From positions 868,001-932,000 of the forward strand of contig PUDQ02000033.1 in NCBI GenBank assembly GCA_002964805.2: a stretch of DNA of 64,000 nucleotides, read 5' to 3'. Position numbers and translations under genes: made by a program. Within the stretch, counting starts at the first letter, position 1. The number at the start of each line of letters is the position of its first letter. Positions 48,901 through 58,990 of the stretch are shown piece by piece. The notes below the pieces were generated by a model. That model made no database searches. It saw only the letters and a list, made by a program, of their open reading frames with translations, and was not told where the DNA came from. This DNA is from Trametes villosa. Lineage: Eukaryota > Basidiomycota > Agaricomycetes > Polyporales > Polyporaceae.

Positions 48901-51022
48901 CGACCAGGGGCCCTTCGACAACCAGCTCTCCGGTACCGCCGCGCAGGATGATCTCCATGTTCTCGTCGACGACGTACGCCCCAACGTTTACGAATGTGTG
49001 GCCGATGTTGGCCCGCGGCGTGTCCTTGTCCATGAGACGAGCGGCGCAGCCTATCGTCACTTCGCTCGGACTGAGGGTGTCGATGTAAGCCGTGCGTCGA
49101 CAGCTGCGAGAGACGTGTCACTTACCCGTAGAAGTTCGCCAACTTGATCTTCGGGTGCGACGCCCACTTATCGAGAATCTACAAACCCGGAATTAGGCAC
49201 TCCACCTTCACGGGAGAAGCCAGGTACTCACGGCGTCACTCATCTTCTCGCCACCGCTTGCTATATAGCGGAGGTTCGTTGCATGGCCAGAGTCCTCGTC
49301 TTCTTGCACAGCCCCCATGGTCGCCTCAATCAAGCTAGGAACGATACCGACGTGGGATATGCGCAGGTGGGTGATGTAGTACGGCAGATCTTCGAGAAGC
49401 AAGGAACGAGGCGCGGATAAGATGGGTATGCCAATAGCCATCGGGACGAAAATCTCGGCGATGTGTACGTCGAATGCCACCGCTACAAAGGGTGAAATAC
49501 GTCAGTCCTGCCTTATTTCTGCAACCAGCTTTCGCAACTTACACGCAATGGAAAGGTAGTTCCCGTCTCCCGGATCCTCCATCTCCACAGAGGCGCATAC
49601 AGCGCTCAACGCCCACACAGCCTCGCTCAGGCCATGGTGCGTCAAGATACAACCTTTCGGTATTCCCGTAGTGCCTGCGATAATATGAGTCCCGCATGCG
49701 TTGACACGGCTTGGGAGCGACTCACCAGAAGTGTACAATATGTACGAATTATCGGCCAGCTTAGGTTCCTCGGGCGCTTCGCCGCTCTGTGCGTCGATTG
49801 CTGCCTGAACCGAGGGGTCCTTGACATCGATAGCGATTTCGCCAAGGGAGGCGAAGCAAGACAGCTCAGAAGAAGACAAGATGTACCGCGCGTTGGAATC
49901 CTTCGCAATGAACCGCTGTCTCTCGGACGGTAGTTCGGCGTCAATCTTGAAGACGTCAGTTGGCGTACAAGAGGGTTTTGCGACTATGGGACTTACAGGG
50001 ACATAGCAAGCGCCCGACCTTAGCACCCCAAAGAACGCAATATGGAACCAAATGTCTCGTTTCATGCATACAGCGACGGAATCATTATTCTGAACACCGG
50101 ACGCGCGTAGCCAGCTAGCTAGCTGGTTTGCCTTACGGTTAAGCTCGGCATAGGTGATCGTCTCCGCGGAGTAGGAGCCGATGGGGACGTCGGTGGAAAG
50201 GTCCGCGTACCAGCGGACTGCGATACCTTCCGGGCGTTCAGCGGCCCGCAGAGCGAGATGGTCCGCGGCGAACTTCACGGGAGGAATCGGCGCGTACTGG
50301 TGGCAACGGACTTCGAAGGAATGGGTGTCGTACGAAGAGATCAGCGATGCAGGTAGCTGGGGGAGGCGAGCTACGGTTGCCTGTGGGTCGGCCTGTAAGT
50401 TCGCGACCAAGGCATCTACTTGGGAGGCCAAGAGTTGCGACTGCGACGGATGGGAGATGCGTTCCGACGCCGTGACAGATAGCACGGCGTTGTTGCGGTC
50501 GACAGTGACCACCACAGGGACAATCTCCCCGAGGCGAGGGAAGCGAAGCGGGTGCGCGCTGAGCAAAGCTAGGCAGGGCGATTGTTTCTGCGAGAGATCC
50601 AGGGCGCTCCGGAGGGATCCAGGAGAGACGCGAGGCCACTTCTCGTCGGCAAGAGCCTGGAGCACTTTGTCCACGGCGTCCGACCATTTCGAGCCTTCGT
50701 CCCAAGCGACCCGCACCGGACGCAGTTTCTCTTCTTCGTCATCTGCGATCGCAAGGAGCACATCTGTCGCGCCGCAGTACGCACCGAGGATGCGTCCGAC
50801 CGCAACGACCACGGTAGCGAGTGCCTTGGGGGCGCTCAGGCCTGCGTCCAGAGTTAGAGCCTGAGAGATTGTTCGGAGGGTGCCAGGAGCGAAGCGCCGT
50901 GAGGAGAGGTCTGGGAAGTCCTGGTGCTTGTAGCCTGCGAGAATATGCTGGTAGCCGGCGAAGTCGCCGGGATCGCTGGGAGTGGGAGAGGACTCCATGG
51001 CCAAGGGTGGGGCGGTCGACAT
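42952..51022 (-). CDS. Hydroxamate siderophore peptide synthetase (A-T-C-T-C-T-C)
   Basis: Non-ribosomal peptide synthetase that should load an N5-acylated hydroxyornithine and oligomerise it into a trihydroxamate siderophore; the layout matches basidiomycete basidioferrin-type synthetases. Fourteen exons: 51022-49997, 49945-49726, 49674-49543, 49482-49232, 49178-49126, 49070-47823, 47768-47156, 47107-46814, 46763-46128, 46074-45295, 45246-44995, 44939-43281, 43227-43150 and 43098-42952 (2,462 residues). The A domain shows ILYTSGTTGIPKG, NFYGPSEVTIG, ELVVEGPLVGRGYVG, YRTGDLVR, GRIDTQIKLRGVRIE and SSNGKADAK. Carrier sites are GMDSLAVS, GLDSIKSV and GIDSISAV. Condensation sites are HHALYDG twice and a variant HHFQYDA in the third. 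Residues 1 to about 240 lack A-domain motifs. Intron 12 uses a GC donor. Divergent from the ornithine monooxygenase. Confidence 0.9.
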
Positions 51023-51473
51023 GTGCGATGGTGCTGAGCGATAGAGCAGACGGGTCAGGGATCGGACCGCCTGGACGTGAGAGAAGCCGCGACGGCTGAA
51101 TTAGCACTCACCACAAGACTGTCCCTCTGCGCGTCCAGAGTCGTCGCGGAAATGCGGAGGTCCACGGGGAGCTCGAGGTCAGAGGCTCTGGTGAGTTGCG
51201 GGGCTGCTGACGCTGAGCCGTTGCGCCTTTCCTGTGATTATGCCAGGCCGGGTCCCTGAAGGAGCACCTTCACAGAACTACACGTTCGGAGCCGAAGGCC
51301 CAAACGCGCCAAGACGGGGGCGAGTGAATAAGCACGACTGGCGCATCATGTTCCCCGAGGGTCCAGAGACGACCAGGAACTGGCTGTTGCACGCGGATTC
51401 CGGATAGAATGAGGGGGCGAGGGGGCGGGTCGGCTTGGCTGGTGGGCGGGAGGAGGAGAGGTGGCGGACTGAT

Positions 51474-51488
51474 CTTATCTTATCAGAT
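51474..51488 (-). promoter_or_regulatory. Iron-responsive GATA sites (ATCTGATAAGATAAG)
   Basis: On the minus strand the sequence reads ATCTGATAAGATAAG. It contains the full ATCWGATAA site bound by fungal iron-repressive GATA factors (Urbs1, SREP, SreA, Fep1) and an overlapping AGATAA. It lies about 450 bases from the synthetase start and 515 from the monooxygenase start, so it can repress both under iron-replete conditions. The motif is seen; its function is inferred. Confidence 0.65.
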
Positions 51489-51543
51489 GCCCCCGCAACC
51501 CCAGCGGAGCTGGTGATTAGATGACGCCCCAGGCCCGTTGATC

Positions 51544-51552
51544 TTATCAGAT
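51544..51552 (-). promoter_or_regulatory. Iron-responsive GATA site (ATCTGATAA)
   Basis: Second exact ATCTGATAA on the minus strand, 64 bases from the first and followed by GATC in the same way. Paired sites are typical of Urbs1/SREP-type targets. Confidence 0.65.
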
Positions 51553-51892
51553 TGCACATGGCGACGGATTCTGATCTCTGGGCCTGTGTGCTTCAACGCT
51601 CACGGAGGACGGCTTCCCCGAGCAGGACACCGTCCCCCGCCAGCGACCCAAGCCCTCCGGAAGATTCTTTCCTGCGTCGCGCATGCTCGCCCGGGCTCGG
51701 CGGCGCCCATGCCTTCTGTTATTCCGCCCGACATTTTCCTCGCCCGTCGATGCCCACCGCTCATCCCCATTGCCGGGTCTGCCAGACCCTGGGCACTCGC
51801 CATGGCGCGGGCTGCCTGGTGGAGATGCCAGGATGATTAAATCGGTCGTGGTAATGACACGTCCCAGACCGTCACTTTCCCTCACCGCTCCT

Positions 51893-51898
51893 TATAAA
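51893..51898 (+). promoter_or_regulatory. TATA box of the ornithine monooxygenase gene
   Basis: TATAAA within CCTTATAAAGT, 106 bases before the ATG at 52004, followed by a pyrimidine-rich stretch. Spacing fits a fungal TATA box. Confidence 0.5.
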
Positions 51899-52003
51899 GT
51901 TTGCTGCCACCCAAAGCCGCCGGGGACCCGTCCAGCGGACTTGCCTTCCTCGACGCACACACCACCCTAGCTATTCCCGTCTCCTCGCCCCAAAACACCA
52001 GCA

Positions 52004-53953
52004 ATGTCCTCTCATCCTCCCGCCGCCGAGTCCCCCCTCTACGATGTCATTGGCCTTGGCTTCGGGCCCGCCAACGTCGCCATTGCGGGGGCCATTATCG
52101 AGAAGTGGGGACCCTCCGAGGCCACCTCGGTAAGCGCGCTTGCCCTGTATCTCCCGCTATCGCTCGCTCACAAAATCCGTCCCGGCATGCTGTGTGCTCG
52201 GACGCTCTTGTGACCAGAGCCATGCGCCGCTCCAGCAGGTGCTCTTCATTGAGAAGCAGCCTGAGTTCCGGTGGCACCCCGGCATGTTGCTGCCCAACTC
52301 CCGCATGCAGATCAGGTGTGTGAAAAGACGCTTGATAGACGTGTGTTCAGTGCTGAACTTAGCCCAACCGCCACAGCTTTCTCAAAGACCTGGCGACGCT
52401 GCGCTCCCCCCAATCGCCGATCACGTTCCTTGCGTACCTCCACTCTCAAGGCCGCCTCATCAGCTTCATCAACCGCGGGAGCTTCACGCCGACGCGGAGG
52501 GAGTACTCGGACTACCTCGCGTGGGCGGCCGACTTCGTGCAGAAGCGCGGCGTGCAGGTGCGCTACGGCGAGGAGGTCGTCGGCGTCACCCGCTGCAGCG
52601 ACGGGACCGTCGAGGTCCGCAGCCGCAATGTCGCCACTGGGGAAGAGTCTTCCAGGCGCTCCAGTACGTCGGTCCGATCGATCGATCATCCGCCCACATT
52701 CACCCTTGCCCTGCAGAAAACATCATCCTCTCTCCCGGCGGCTCCCCCAAGCTCCCGCCCGCGCTCTCCGTCATCGCGCCCCATCCCCGCGTAATCCATA
52801 GCGCATACTACCTATCCGCCGTCGATGCCTTCTTCGCATCGCTCCCGCCGTCTTCGGAGCCGTTGCGCATCGCGGTCATCGGGGCCGGCCAGTCGTCCAC
52901 GGAGGTCCTCCTGGATCTGCACAGCCGCCTCAACTCGCGTCCGGTCTCCGCCGGCCGCAAGCACGAGCTCGAGATGGTCTTCCGCAAGGGCTCGCTCAAG
53001 CCGAGCGACGATACCCCGTTTTCGAACGAGATCTTTGACCCTGATGGTGCGCGTTCTTTCAAGTCGTGCAATTTGGGCGGGCGTCTGACGGTATGGAACA
53101 GCCACGGATATGATGTTCGGCCTCCCGTCGAAGCGCGACCGCCAAGCCGTCCTCCGCGAATACAACCCGACGAACTATAGCGTCGTTAATATGCGGACCA
53201 TCGACTCGGTGAGCCTCTCAATGTTCGTGCGCACAGACCGGACCGGTACTGAGACAAACACAGCTGTACGAGGTCATGTACCACCAAAAGCTGCTGGACG
53301 GCGTCAAGGCCCGCACCGGCCGCGACGAAGAGTCCGACCGCGCACGCATCACCCTGCGCCCGTATACCTCCATCTACGCCGCGGAGACCGTCTCCCCGGA
53401 TGCCGCTGGGCCCGCTGGCTCCGAGGCAGTCCGCCTGACCCTCCACGGCATCCATACCCACGCGGTCTCGCAACAAACCTACGACGCCGTCTTCTGCGGC
53501 ACGGGCTACGACCGCGACTCCTGGATGCGGCTGCTCGCGTCCTCGAACCTCGCCGACCACCTGGGCGTCAAGTCCGCCGCCATCGAGCTCGTGCCGGAGG
53601 CGGAGCCCGCCGAACAGATCCCCGCGTCACTCTTCGTCGACGTCGACGACGCCGGCATCGTCTCGCCCGTCTCCTCGCGGTCGACTGACGGCTTCTCGAC
53701 CCCGCCTACGCCCGCCACGCCGCAGTCGCAGCACTCGAAGCTCAACGCGGACTCGCAGACGTCGAAGATCCGCATTACACGCAGCTATCGCCTGCTGTCC
53801 CCCCGCGCGGGCAAGAGCGACGCCGAGGTCGCGGGCGAACCTCGTATCTACCTGCAGGGCTGCACGCAGTCGACGCACGGGCTGAGCGAGTCCCTGCTGA
53901 GCATCCTGGGCGTCCGTGCCGGTCTGGTGGTCGATGAGCTCTGCGAGGCGTAG
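52004..53953 (+). CDS. sidA: L-ornithine N5-monooxygenase (siderophore biosynthesis)
   Basis: FAD- and NADPH-dependent enzyme that hydroxylates the side-chain amine of L-ornithine, the first committed step of hydroxamate siderophores. Exons are 52004-52129, 52218-52315, 52377-52663, 52717-53046, 53102-53208 and 53264-53953 (545 residues). The FAD site is YDVIGLGFGPANVAIAGAI; then FRWHPGMLLPNSRMQISFLK (across intron 2), DLATLRSPQSPITFLAYL, RREYSDYLAWAAD, the NADPH site VIGAGQSSTEVLLDL, and FSNEIFDPDGATDMMFGLPS (across intron 4). The C-terminal FATGY-like segment is AVFCGTGYDRDSWM, and the end shows YLQGCTQSTHGLSESLLS. A Ser/Thr/Pro-rich insertion near residues 440-485 is unremarkable. It feeds the divergent synthetase and shares its GATA-controlled promoter. 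Confidence 0.95.
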
Positions 53954-56494
53954 GGTGGTGGCGCGTGTTATCGTTAGGCCGGCCCTGGCAGGCCACGCTT
54001 CTGTCTGGCCAGGACAAGTACTTGTATAGTTAATTTCAATGGGAACACGGGCTTCTGAGCACCAACTGGACCCTTGGGTGCGATCGGCGGTATTTGAGAG
54101 ACACTATCAAGGTTGTATTGCAGTAAGGTGTGATCTGAGGTACAAGAATACAACAATGTCCGGCCACTTCGGCGCGCTACAGCGATGAGAACCTACACCA
54201 TCTCATTGCTCCCAGGTATGACCCTAGGTCAGCACATGTCGAACGGTGAGAACAGCTAACGCAACACTGGAAATCGCAGTTCCCGCTTGCACGAACACGA
54301 GGACTGTGCGTCTTCGAAGCTCATCGCTGAATGGCCCGCTGTGAGTGTCGCGGGAGGTTGGCCAAATCGTATGCGACGATCCGGCTGGCAGAAGTTGACC
54401 TGGCACACTGCGCATATGGCGGGAGGGGCGAGCCGGCTGTCCGAAAGTTGAAACCAACTCGGGTGAGCCGCATGGCGTCTCAGGGTGAGACTGGTTCCCA
54501 GTGCGCAAAGTCGCGCCGCCCCTCGAAGAGGCTGGCGACTGTGCCCTGTCGCCGAGGCAGAAGGCACGGTCGACGTCTGTTCCACGAGCCACAGCGAACG
54601 TGGTTGTCTAGCCAGAAGGCTGCTCGCCGTGCTCGTTGGTGAGAGCGATGCGTGCAGCGTGTTGCGTCGGCGGCGCGGCGCACGCGCGGGATCGGAGTTG
54701 GCCAGCCTCGATCGCAACGACGCAACCGCGGCGCTCGCCGCCGGCCCGTCGCAGGGCGCGCGCCGCGGCGACCCCAGGCGATCGCGACCTCCCGCTCCCA
54801 TTCCCCGGTCGGATTCCTCGTCTTCGCTGAACGTCCCTCAGCCTCATCGGCGACATCCCCTTACTCTCCCCGACGCTCTGGGTCGTCTGGTCGGTGTCTC
54901 GGCGTCTTTTGCTGCGATGCATTCGTTACTCAGGCGGAGGAGGGAGCGACATACGCACCTTAGCCGCCACACGCGCTGCTTGACCTTGGCCGCTCACGCA
55001 GATGCATCCGGGATGCATCTGGGATGCATCTTGACCTCTGTTTCTTCTGTCTTGCTGCTGTCGCCCTGTCGCTTTGTCGAGATTCCTCGCATTCTGGTCC
55101 CTCTGATCCTGGCCCTTGGCCGCCATTGGTGATGTTGATATTTTCAAGCTCGACGATTTGGTGGCTGGTGCTGGACGTCCACTCGCAATAATCAAACGTC
55201 CCTGAAGGCAGGGGGGTTCTCGTGATTGCGATAGCCTTGAAGCTCGAAGTCGGATAGTCCTTCGGGGTGGACGCGCGAAGCCCTGGATGTTCGTGGCTTA
55301 ACGGCCCAGTTGACGTCTGGCAGTTGGCCGACATGGCCTCTTTGGTTGGCGTCGAAACAAGGTGCGTCCAATTAATCTCTGTCGTATCGGTTTCTTGGGG
55401 CTGGCATAGATGTTGCTGTGTGGTGATTTGATCTGGTGTCGTGAAGATGTTGCGGCCTTGGCCATGAAGGAACTCCTCTCTACACACGGCGCTGAAGGCG
55501 CACGGTGGAAGAGACCATGGTGTTGATCCTGCAATTGCTCCCGAGTAACACGATATGATTTCCTATTCAATGGAACCACATCATTGTATTTTACGAGCAA
55601 GGGATGGACACACGCACCTGTTCTCCGCGCACTCCGACAAGGACGTCGGGGCGTGACACACGTGACACGATGTCACGTACTCGGCGGGAGGAGGAGTACG
55701 ATGTCGGGGAGCTATTGAGCGACCCATGTATCGACATACGAAAGGCCGTATTGGCCGGGATGCAGCTGAAGCTGCTGGGAATGCATCGAGAAGCATGATT
55801 TAATAAGCCACAGCTGAAGAGCGCACTCACCTTGCGGCGAGCACCTTGGCCCGTTTATCGCCTCCTCCATACCTTGCTGAGGGGCATACACGCGTTTTGT
55901 GCGTTATACAGCGCTGTGTTGGTGCAATTGAACGGTCTGGTATGCCGAGATTGGTGCTATGAGCTAGTGGACGCGTCCACGAGGTGAGGGAGGGCGTGTT
56001 TCGCCCATGTTGGATCGGCGACTCAGGAAGCTGGGATACGAACTCACCGCTCTGACCACTTCACGCTATAGGCATCTTCAGCGACATCTTCTGGCGACTT
56101 GAAGCCCCTTGGATCTCCGTGCTGCCTTTGCGCTTGGTTCTGGGACCGTGTGGGGGCCGCCACAGTGCGTATGATCGGTCTGGGGTCGTCTGGGGTAGGC
56201 CGCTGGCGCCGGGGCAAGAGGCAACTTTGCACAGTTGCCGCGCGCACCGCGCGACCGGCGTCGGGCGAGCAGTTGGCTCGTTCAGCTGATGCGACGTTTC
56301 CCTTTTACGAAAACGCCGTTGCCTCTCCCGCCCCCGCCATAAAATGAGCGAGCTCGCCAAGCTCCGCCCTCCATCTTTTCCCTCCGCCCCCCACGTCGCC
56401 CCCGCCGCTCCCACCCCCGTCGCTCGTTCGTTTCTCTCTGGCCCCCCGCTCTGCTACGTGTCTACGCTACTAGTCGCGCCCGCGCCGCCTCCGG
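53954..56494. other. Long stretch without a supported gene
   Basis: About 2.5 kb. Open frames of up to about 215 codons exist on both strands but show no domain, no coherent splicing and Arg/Ser-rich content typical of GC-rich shadow frames. A minus-strand frame ending near 54224 finishes in a hydrophobic run (VFVQAGTAISSVALAVLTVR) that could be a membrane span, without an identifiable upstream part. A small direct repeat GATGCATCxGG occurs three times at 54998-55030. The last 150 bases are C/T-rich and look like the promoter of the next gene. Confidence 0.55.
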
Positions 56495-57076
56495 ATGCCC
56501 AAGCTCGACCCTCCCTTCCCCTCCTTCACGCTCATGATGAACCAGTACGATAACGACTCCCTCCGCCTCCCGAGCTACCGCGAAAGCCTCATCGTCCGCT
56601 ACCACCCGTACCCCCGCAAGCAGATGAAGTCGGAGGACTTGATGGTGAGTGGTTCTGCGAAAGACGCGTCGTAAGCCTCCACAACGCCAACTCGGGGAAC
56701 AGCAAAAGGTGGACCACCGCTATGAGGAGCCGGAGTCGGAGCCAGCGCAGAGCACCAGCGCGACCTCGGTACGTTTCCTCCCTATCCCTCGTCCCACGCC
56801 CCGCTAACGCGCCTTACAGCCCGCGCCGCTCGAGGTCGCCGACGAGGCTGCGCTCAATTTGGATTGCGCTATCAGCAAGGAGGAGGTCGCGGTCGGTATG
56901 AAGAGGCGTCGCAGCCTCACGTCGCTCATTATAGTACGTCCAAACCACCTGTCTTCTCTTGCGCCTTGTTCTCCCTGACACTAGACGCGTCGCAGGATCT
57001 TGCCTTTGCCGTTCGAAACAGCTACCGCATTCCCCGCATTGGGAAGCGCAGGTCGTCCGTCTCGAAGCCTGAGTGA
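56495..57076 (+). CDS. Small orphan protein with RYHPYP motif, copy 2
   Basis: Paralogue of the gene at 4292, 136 residues. Exons are 56495-56644, 56703-56768, 56820-56933 and 56996-57076, all phase 0. It reads MPKLDPPFPSFTLMM, then LPSYRESLIVRYHPYPRKQ, exon 2 with VDHRYEEPE, and a more acidic exon 3 that ends in a basic patch (MKRRRSLTSLII). The last exon, DLAFAVRNSYRIPRIGKRR, is basic, in contrast to the FKDFLLLE end of copy 1. Exon 2 is exactly 66 bases in both genes. No signal peptide or membrane span. Function unknown. The ATG was chosen because it aligns with copy 1; an upstream in-frame ATG is not seen. The leader is pyrimidine-rich. Confidence 0.62.
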
Positions 57077-57981
57077 CACGGTCGTTGTTGCTGCCGCCTT
57101 CGTTCTTGTTCGTCGATCACGCTTCTTGTTCCTCTTCGTGCACCCTGGTCGCAGTCCCACAGTCAGCCCTTTGCGGCGCAATACGCCCCATCTAATTAGC
57201 AAAATGTATCTATACTCGTCGATGTTCTTGCTTGATCCCTTGTACATTGTTTTGCTATCGTCGCACTTGCTCTCGCACAATCGAATGTCTTGTCTATCCT
57301 TCTAGCTTCGCGTCTTCATCGAACATACCGTTTGCGGTACAAGGCTTGAGGAGCTTGAGCTTGAGGTATCTTCTCCGGACATCTCACACTAAAATACGAC
57401 ACTGAGAAGACATTACGTTCCGGACTAGCTCACACAACGTTGTTTATTGCTCGACGCGTTGAGCGCGGAGTGCTTGATGTTTGAGTTCTTGCGATTTGAC
57501 GCGTCTTCCTGGCTTGTCGCACACCACTCTTGCACTCTCACACCATGCTTGAGGCCTTCAGCTTGAGCTTGAAGCTTGGAACCTTGAAAGCTTGATGTCT
57601 TGACGCGACGAGCTTCACTCGGACTGGTCTTCGCGCTCCTTGTATGTCGCGCCATCTTCGGGATTTGCTGCAGCCGTACTTGTTCACACCGGACTTTTGC
57701 TGACTTGCTCTTGCGTTGAGGATCTTGACGTCTTGAGTCATGCAAACGGGTACGGCACACAAGAAGAGGATATAGGCAACCACGACTGAGCTGCCGGGAC
57801 GGTGTTGGTGGTCTGGTCGACGTCGAGGACAACGTCCCGCGGCGCCTCGCAACGCCAGCGAATGTGGGGAACTGTTTGCGTCTATTTGGCCGGGATCGGG
57901 CGTCTAGGAAATTCTTGGAGAGGATCGAGGTGAAGCGCCCGTCTGGCACCTCTGTAGCACACATCTCGGACTGTTGCCGCC
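57077..57981. other. Intergenic, CTTGA-rich
   Basis: Between the second orphan gene and RLP24. Bases 57344-57738 contain twelve copies of CTTGA, several of them back to back. No gene was recognised. Confidence 0.6.
57344..57738 (+). repeat. Cluster of CTTGA pentamers
   Basis: Twelve CTTGA copies in about 395 bases, densest at 57546-57602 (CTTGAGG, CTTGAG, CTTGAA, CTTGAA, CTTGAT, CTTGAC). Spacing is irregular. It may be simple-sequence drift or a binding-site cluster. Confidence 0.5.
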
Positions 57982-58771
57982 ATGCGTATCGAAAAGTGCT
58001 ACTTCTGCTCAAAAAGCGTCTACCCGGGGCACGGTGAGTTGCGGAATGGTGCTGGGAGGTTGTGCGACGCTGACGGTCTCTACAGGATCTGCATTCGTCC
58101 GGAACGATGCGAAGGTCTTCCGTTTCTGCACTTCGAAGTAAGCATGGCTTGTGTGCACAATCGTCGACCGTGCTGACTCGGTGTTCATCTAGGTGCCATA
58201 AAAACTTCAAGTACGAAGCATTTCCATCGTAGCAAATGGGCAGTTGTCTGACCGTGTTCTTCAGGATGAAGCGGAACCCGAGAAAGGTCCGCTGGACGAA
58301 GGCGTTCCGGAAGGCTGCGGGCAAGGAAATGACCATCGTGAGTTACACCCTGCTGTATCCTCGGAACTGGGTGACTGAAAGGGCTTGCAGGACTCCACTA
58401 TCGACTTCGAGAAGAGGAGAAACGTCCCCATCCGCTACGACCGCGAGCTTGTCCAGACCACGGTCAAGGCGATGCGGAGGATTGCGGAGATCAAGAACAA
58501 GAGGGAGCACGCGTTCTGGAAGAACCGGTATGTTCTCCTCATTTCGCTGATTTGCAGATTGTTCCTCATCCGACCGCCTACTAGTATGGCTGCTGCGAGA
58601 GAAAAACTCAAGGCCCACCGGAAACGCAAGCTCGAGAAGACCTCTGTCAAGCTCGTCCAGCCTATCACCCCCCAGGCAGAGAAGATCAGGGAGAAGATCA
58701 AGGTCACGACGAAGAGCCGCAGCGCTCTTGTTGCAGGAGAGGGCCGGTCAATGGGCATGGAGATCGACTAA
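57982..58771 (+). CDS. rlp24: Ribosome biogenesis protein RLP24
   Basis: Rlp24 is the placeholder that occupies the eL24 site on pre-60S ribosomes; its C-terminus activates the AAA-ATPase Drg1, which removes it in the cytoplasm. Exons are 57982-58033, 58086-58137, 58193-58210, 58265-58337, 58391-58527 and 58585-58771 (172 residues). The zinc-ribbon start [20 protein letters not shown] is joined across intron 1; the second Cys pair comes from FRFCTSKCHKNFK, joined across introns 2 and 3. Then [20 protein letters not shown] and [17 protein letters not shown], where Rlp24 differs from ribosomal eL24. The C-terminal tail is basic and ends GRSMGMEID. The third exon is only 18 bases. Convergent with ATG2. 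Confidence 0.93.
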
Positions 58772-58990
58772 GTCGCCCACGCTTCATGCTTTGTCTTTCC
58801 TCCTTGGTCCTTTCTTCCTTCACGTCGATATGCTTTGTGGCCAGTCCGCTCGATGTATTGCTATGGTAGTGTACACCTATGGTATGAGATATGTTTCTGG
58901 TAATGTGTACAGGTATGACTACGGAATGCGGATATGAGTACAGGGAAAGCGTCTGTCTATCACGGGCAACGGAAACACAGCCAGTCTAAC

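Larger units (their letters stand above)
51023..52003. other. Shared promoter of the siderophore synthetase and ornithine monooxygenase
   Basis: 981 bases between divergent start codons, without a supported gene. It contains GATA-factor sites at 51474-51488 and 51544-51552 and a TATA box for the plus-strand gene at 51893-51898, listed separately. Confidence 0.8.

Noticed and set aside
54224..54592. A minus-strand frame ending in a hydrophobic run, possible membrane protein
   Set aside because: Only one span, upstream part is Arg/Ser-rich and shows no matching exons; not enough to call a gene.
54998..55030. Threefold direct repeat GATGCATCxGG
   Set aside because: Very short and isolated; no CRISPR-like spacing, and it does not extend further.
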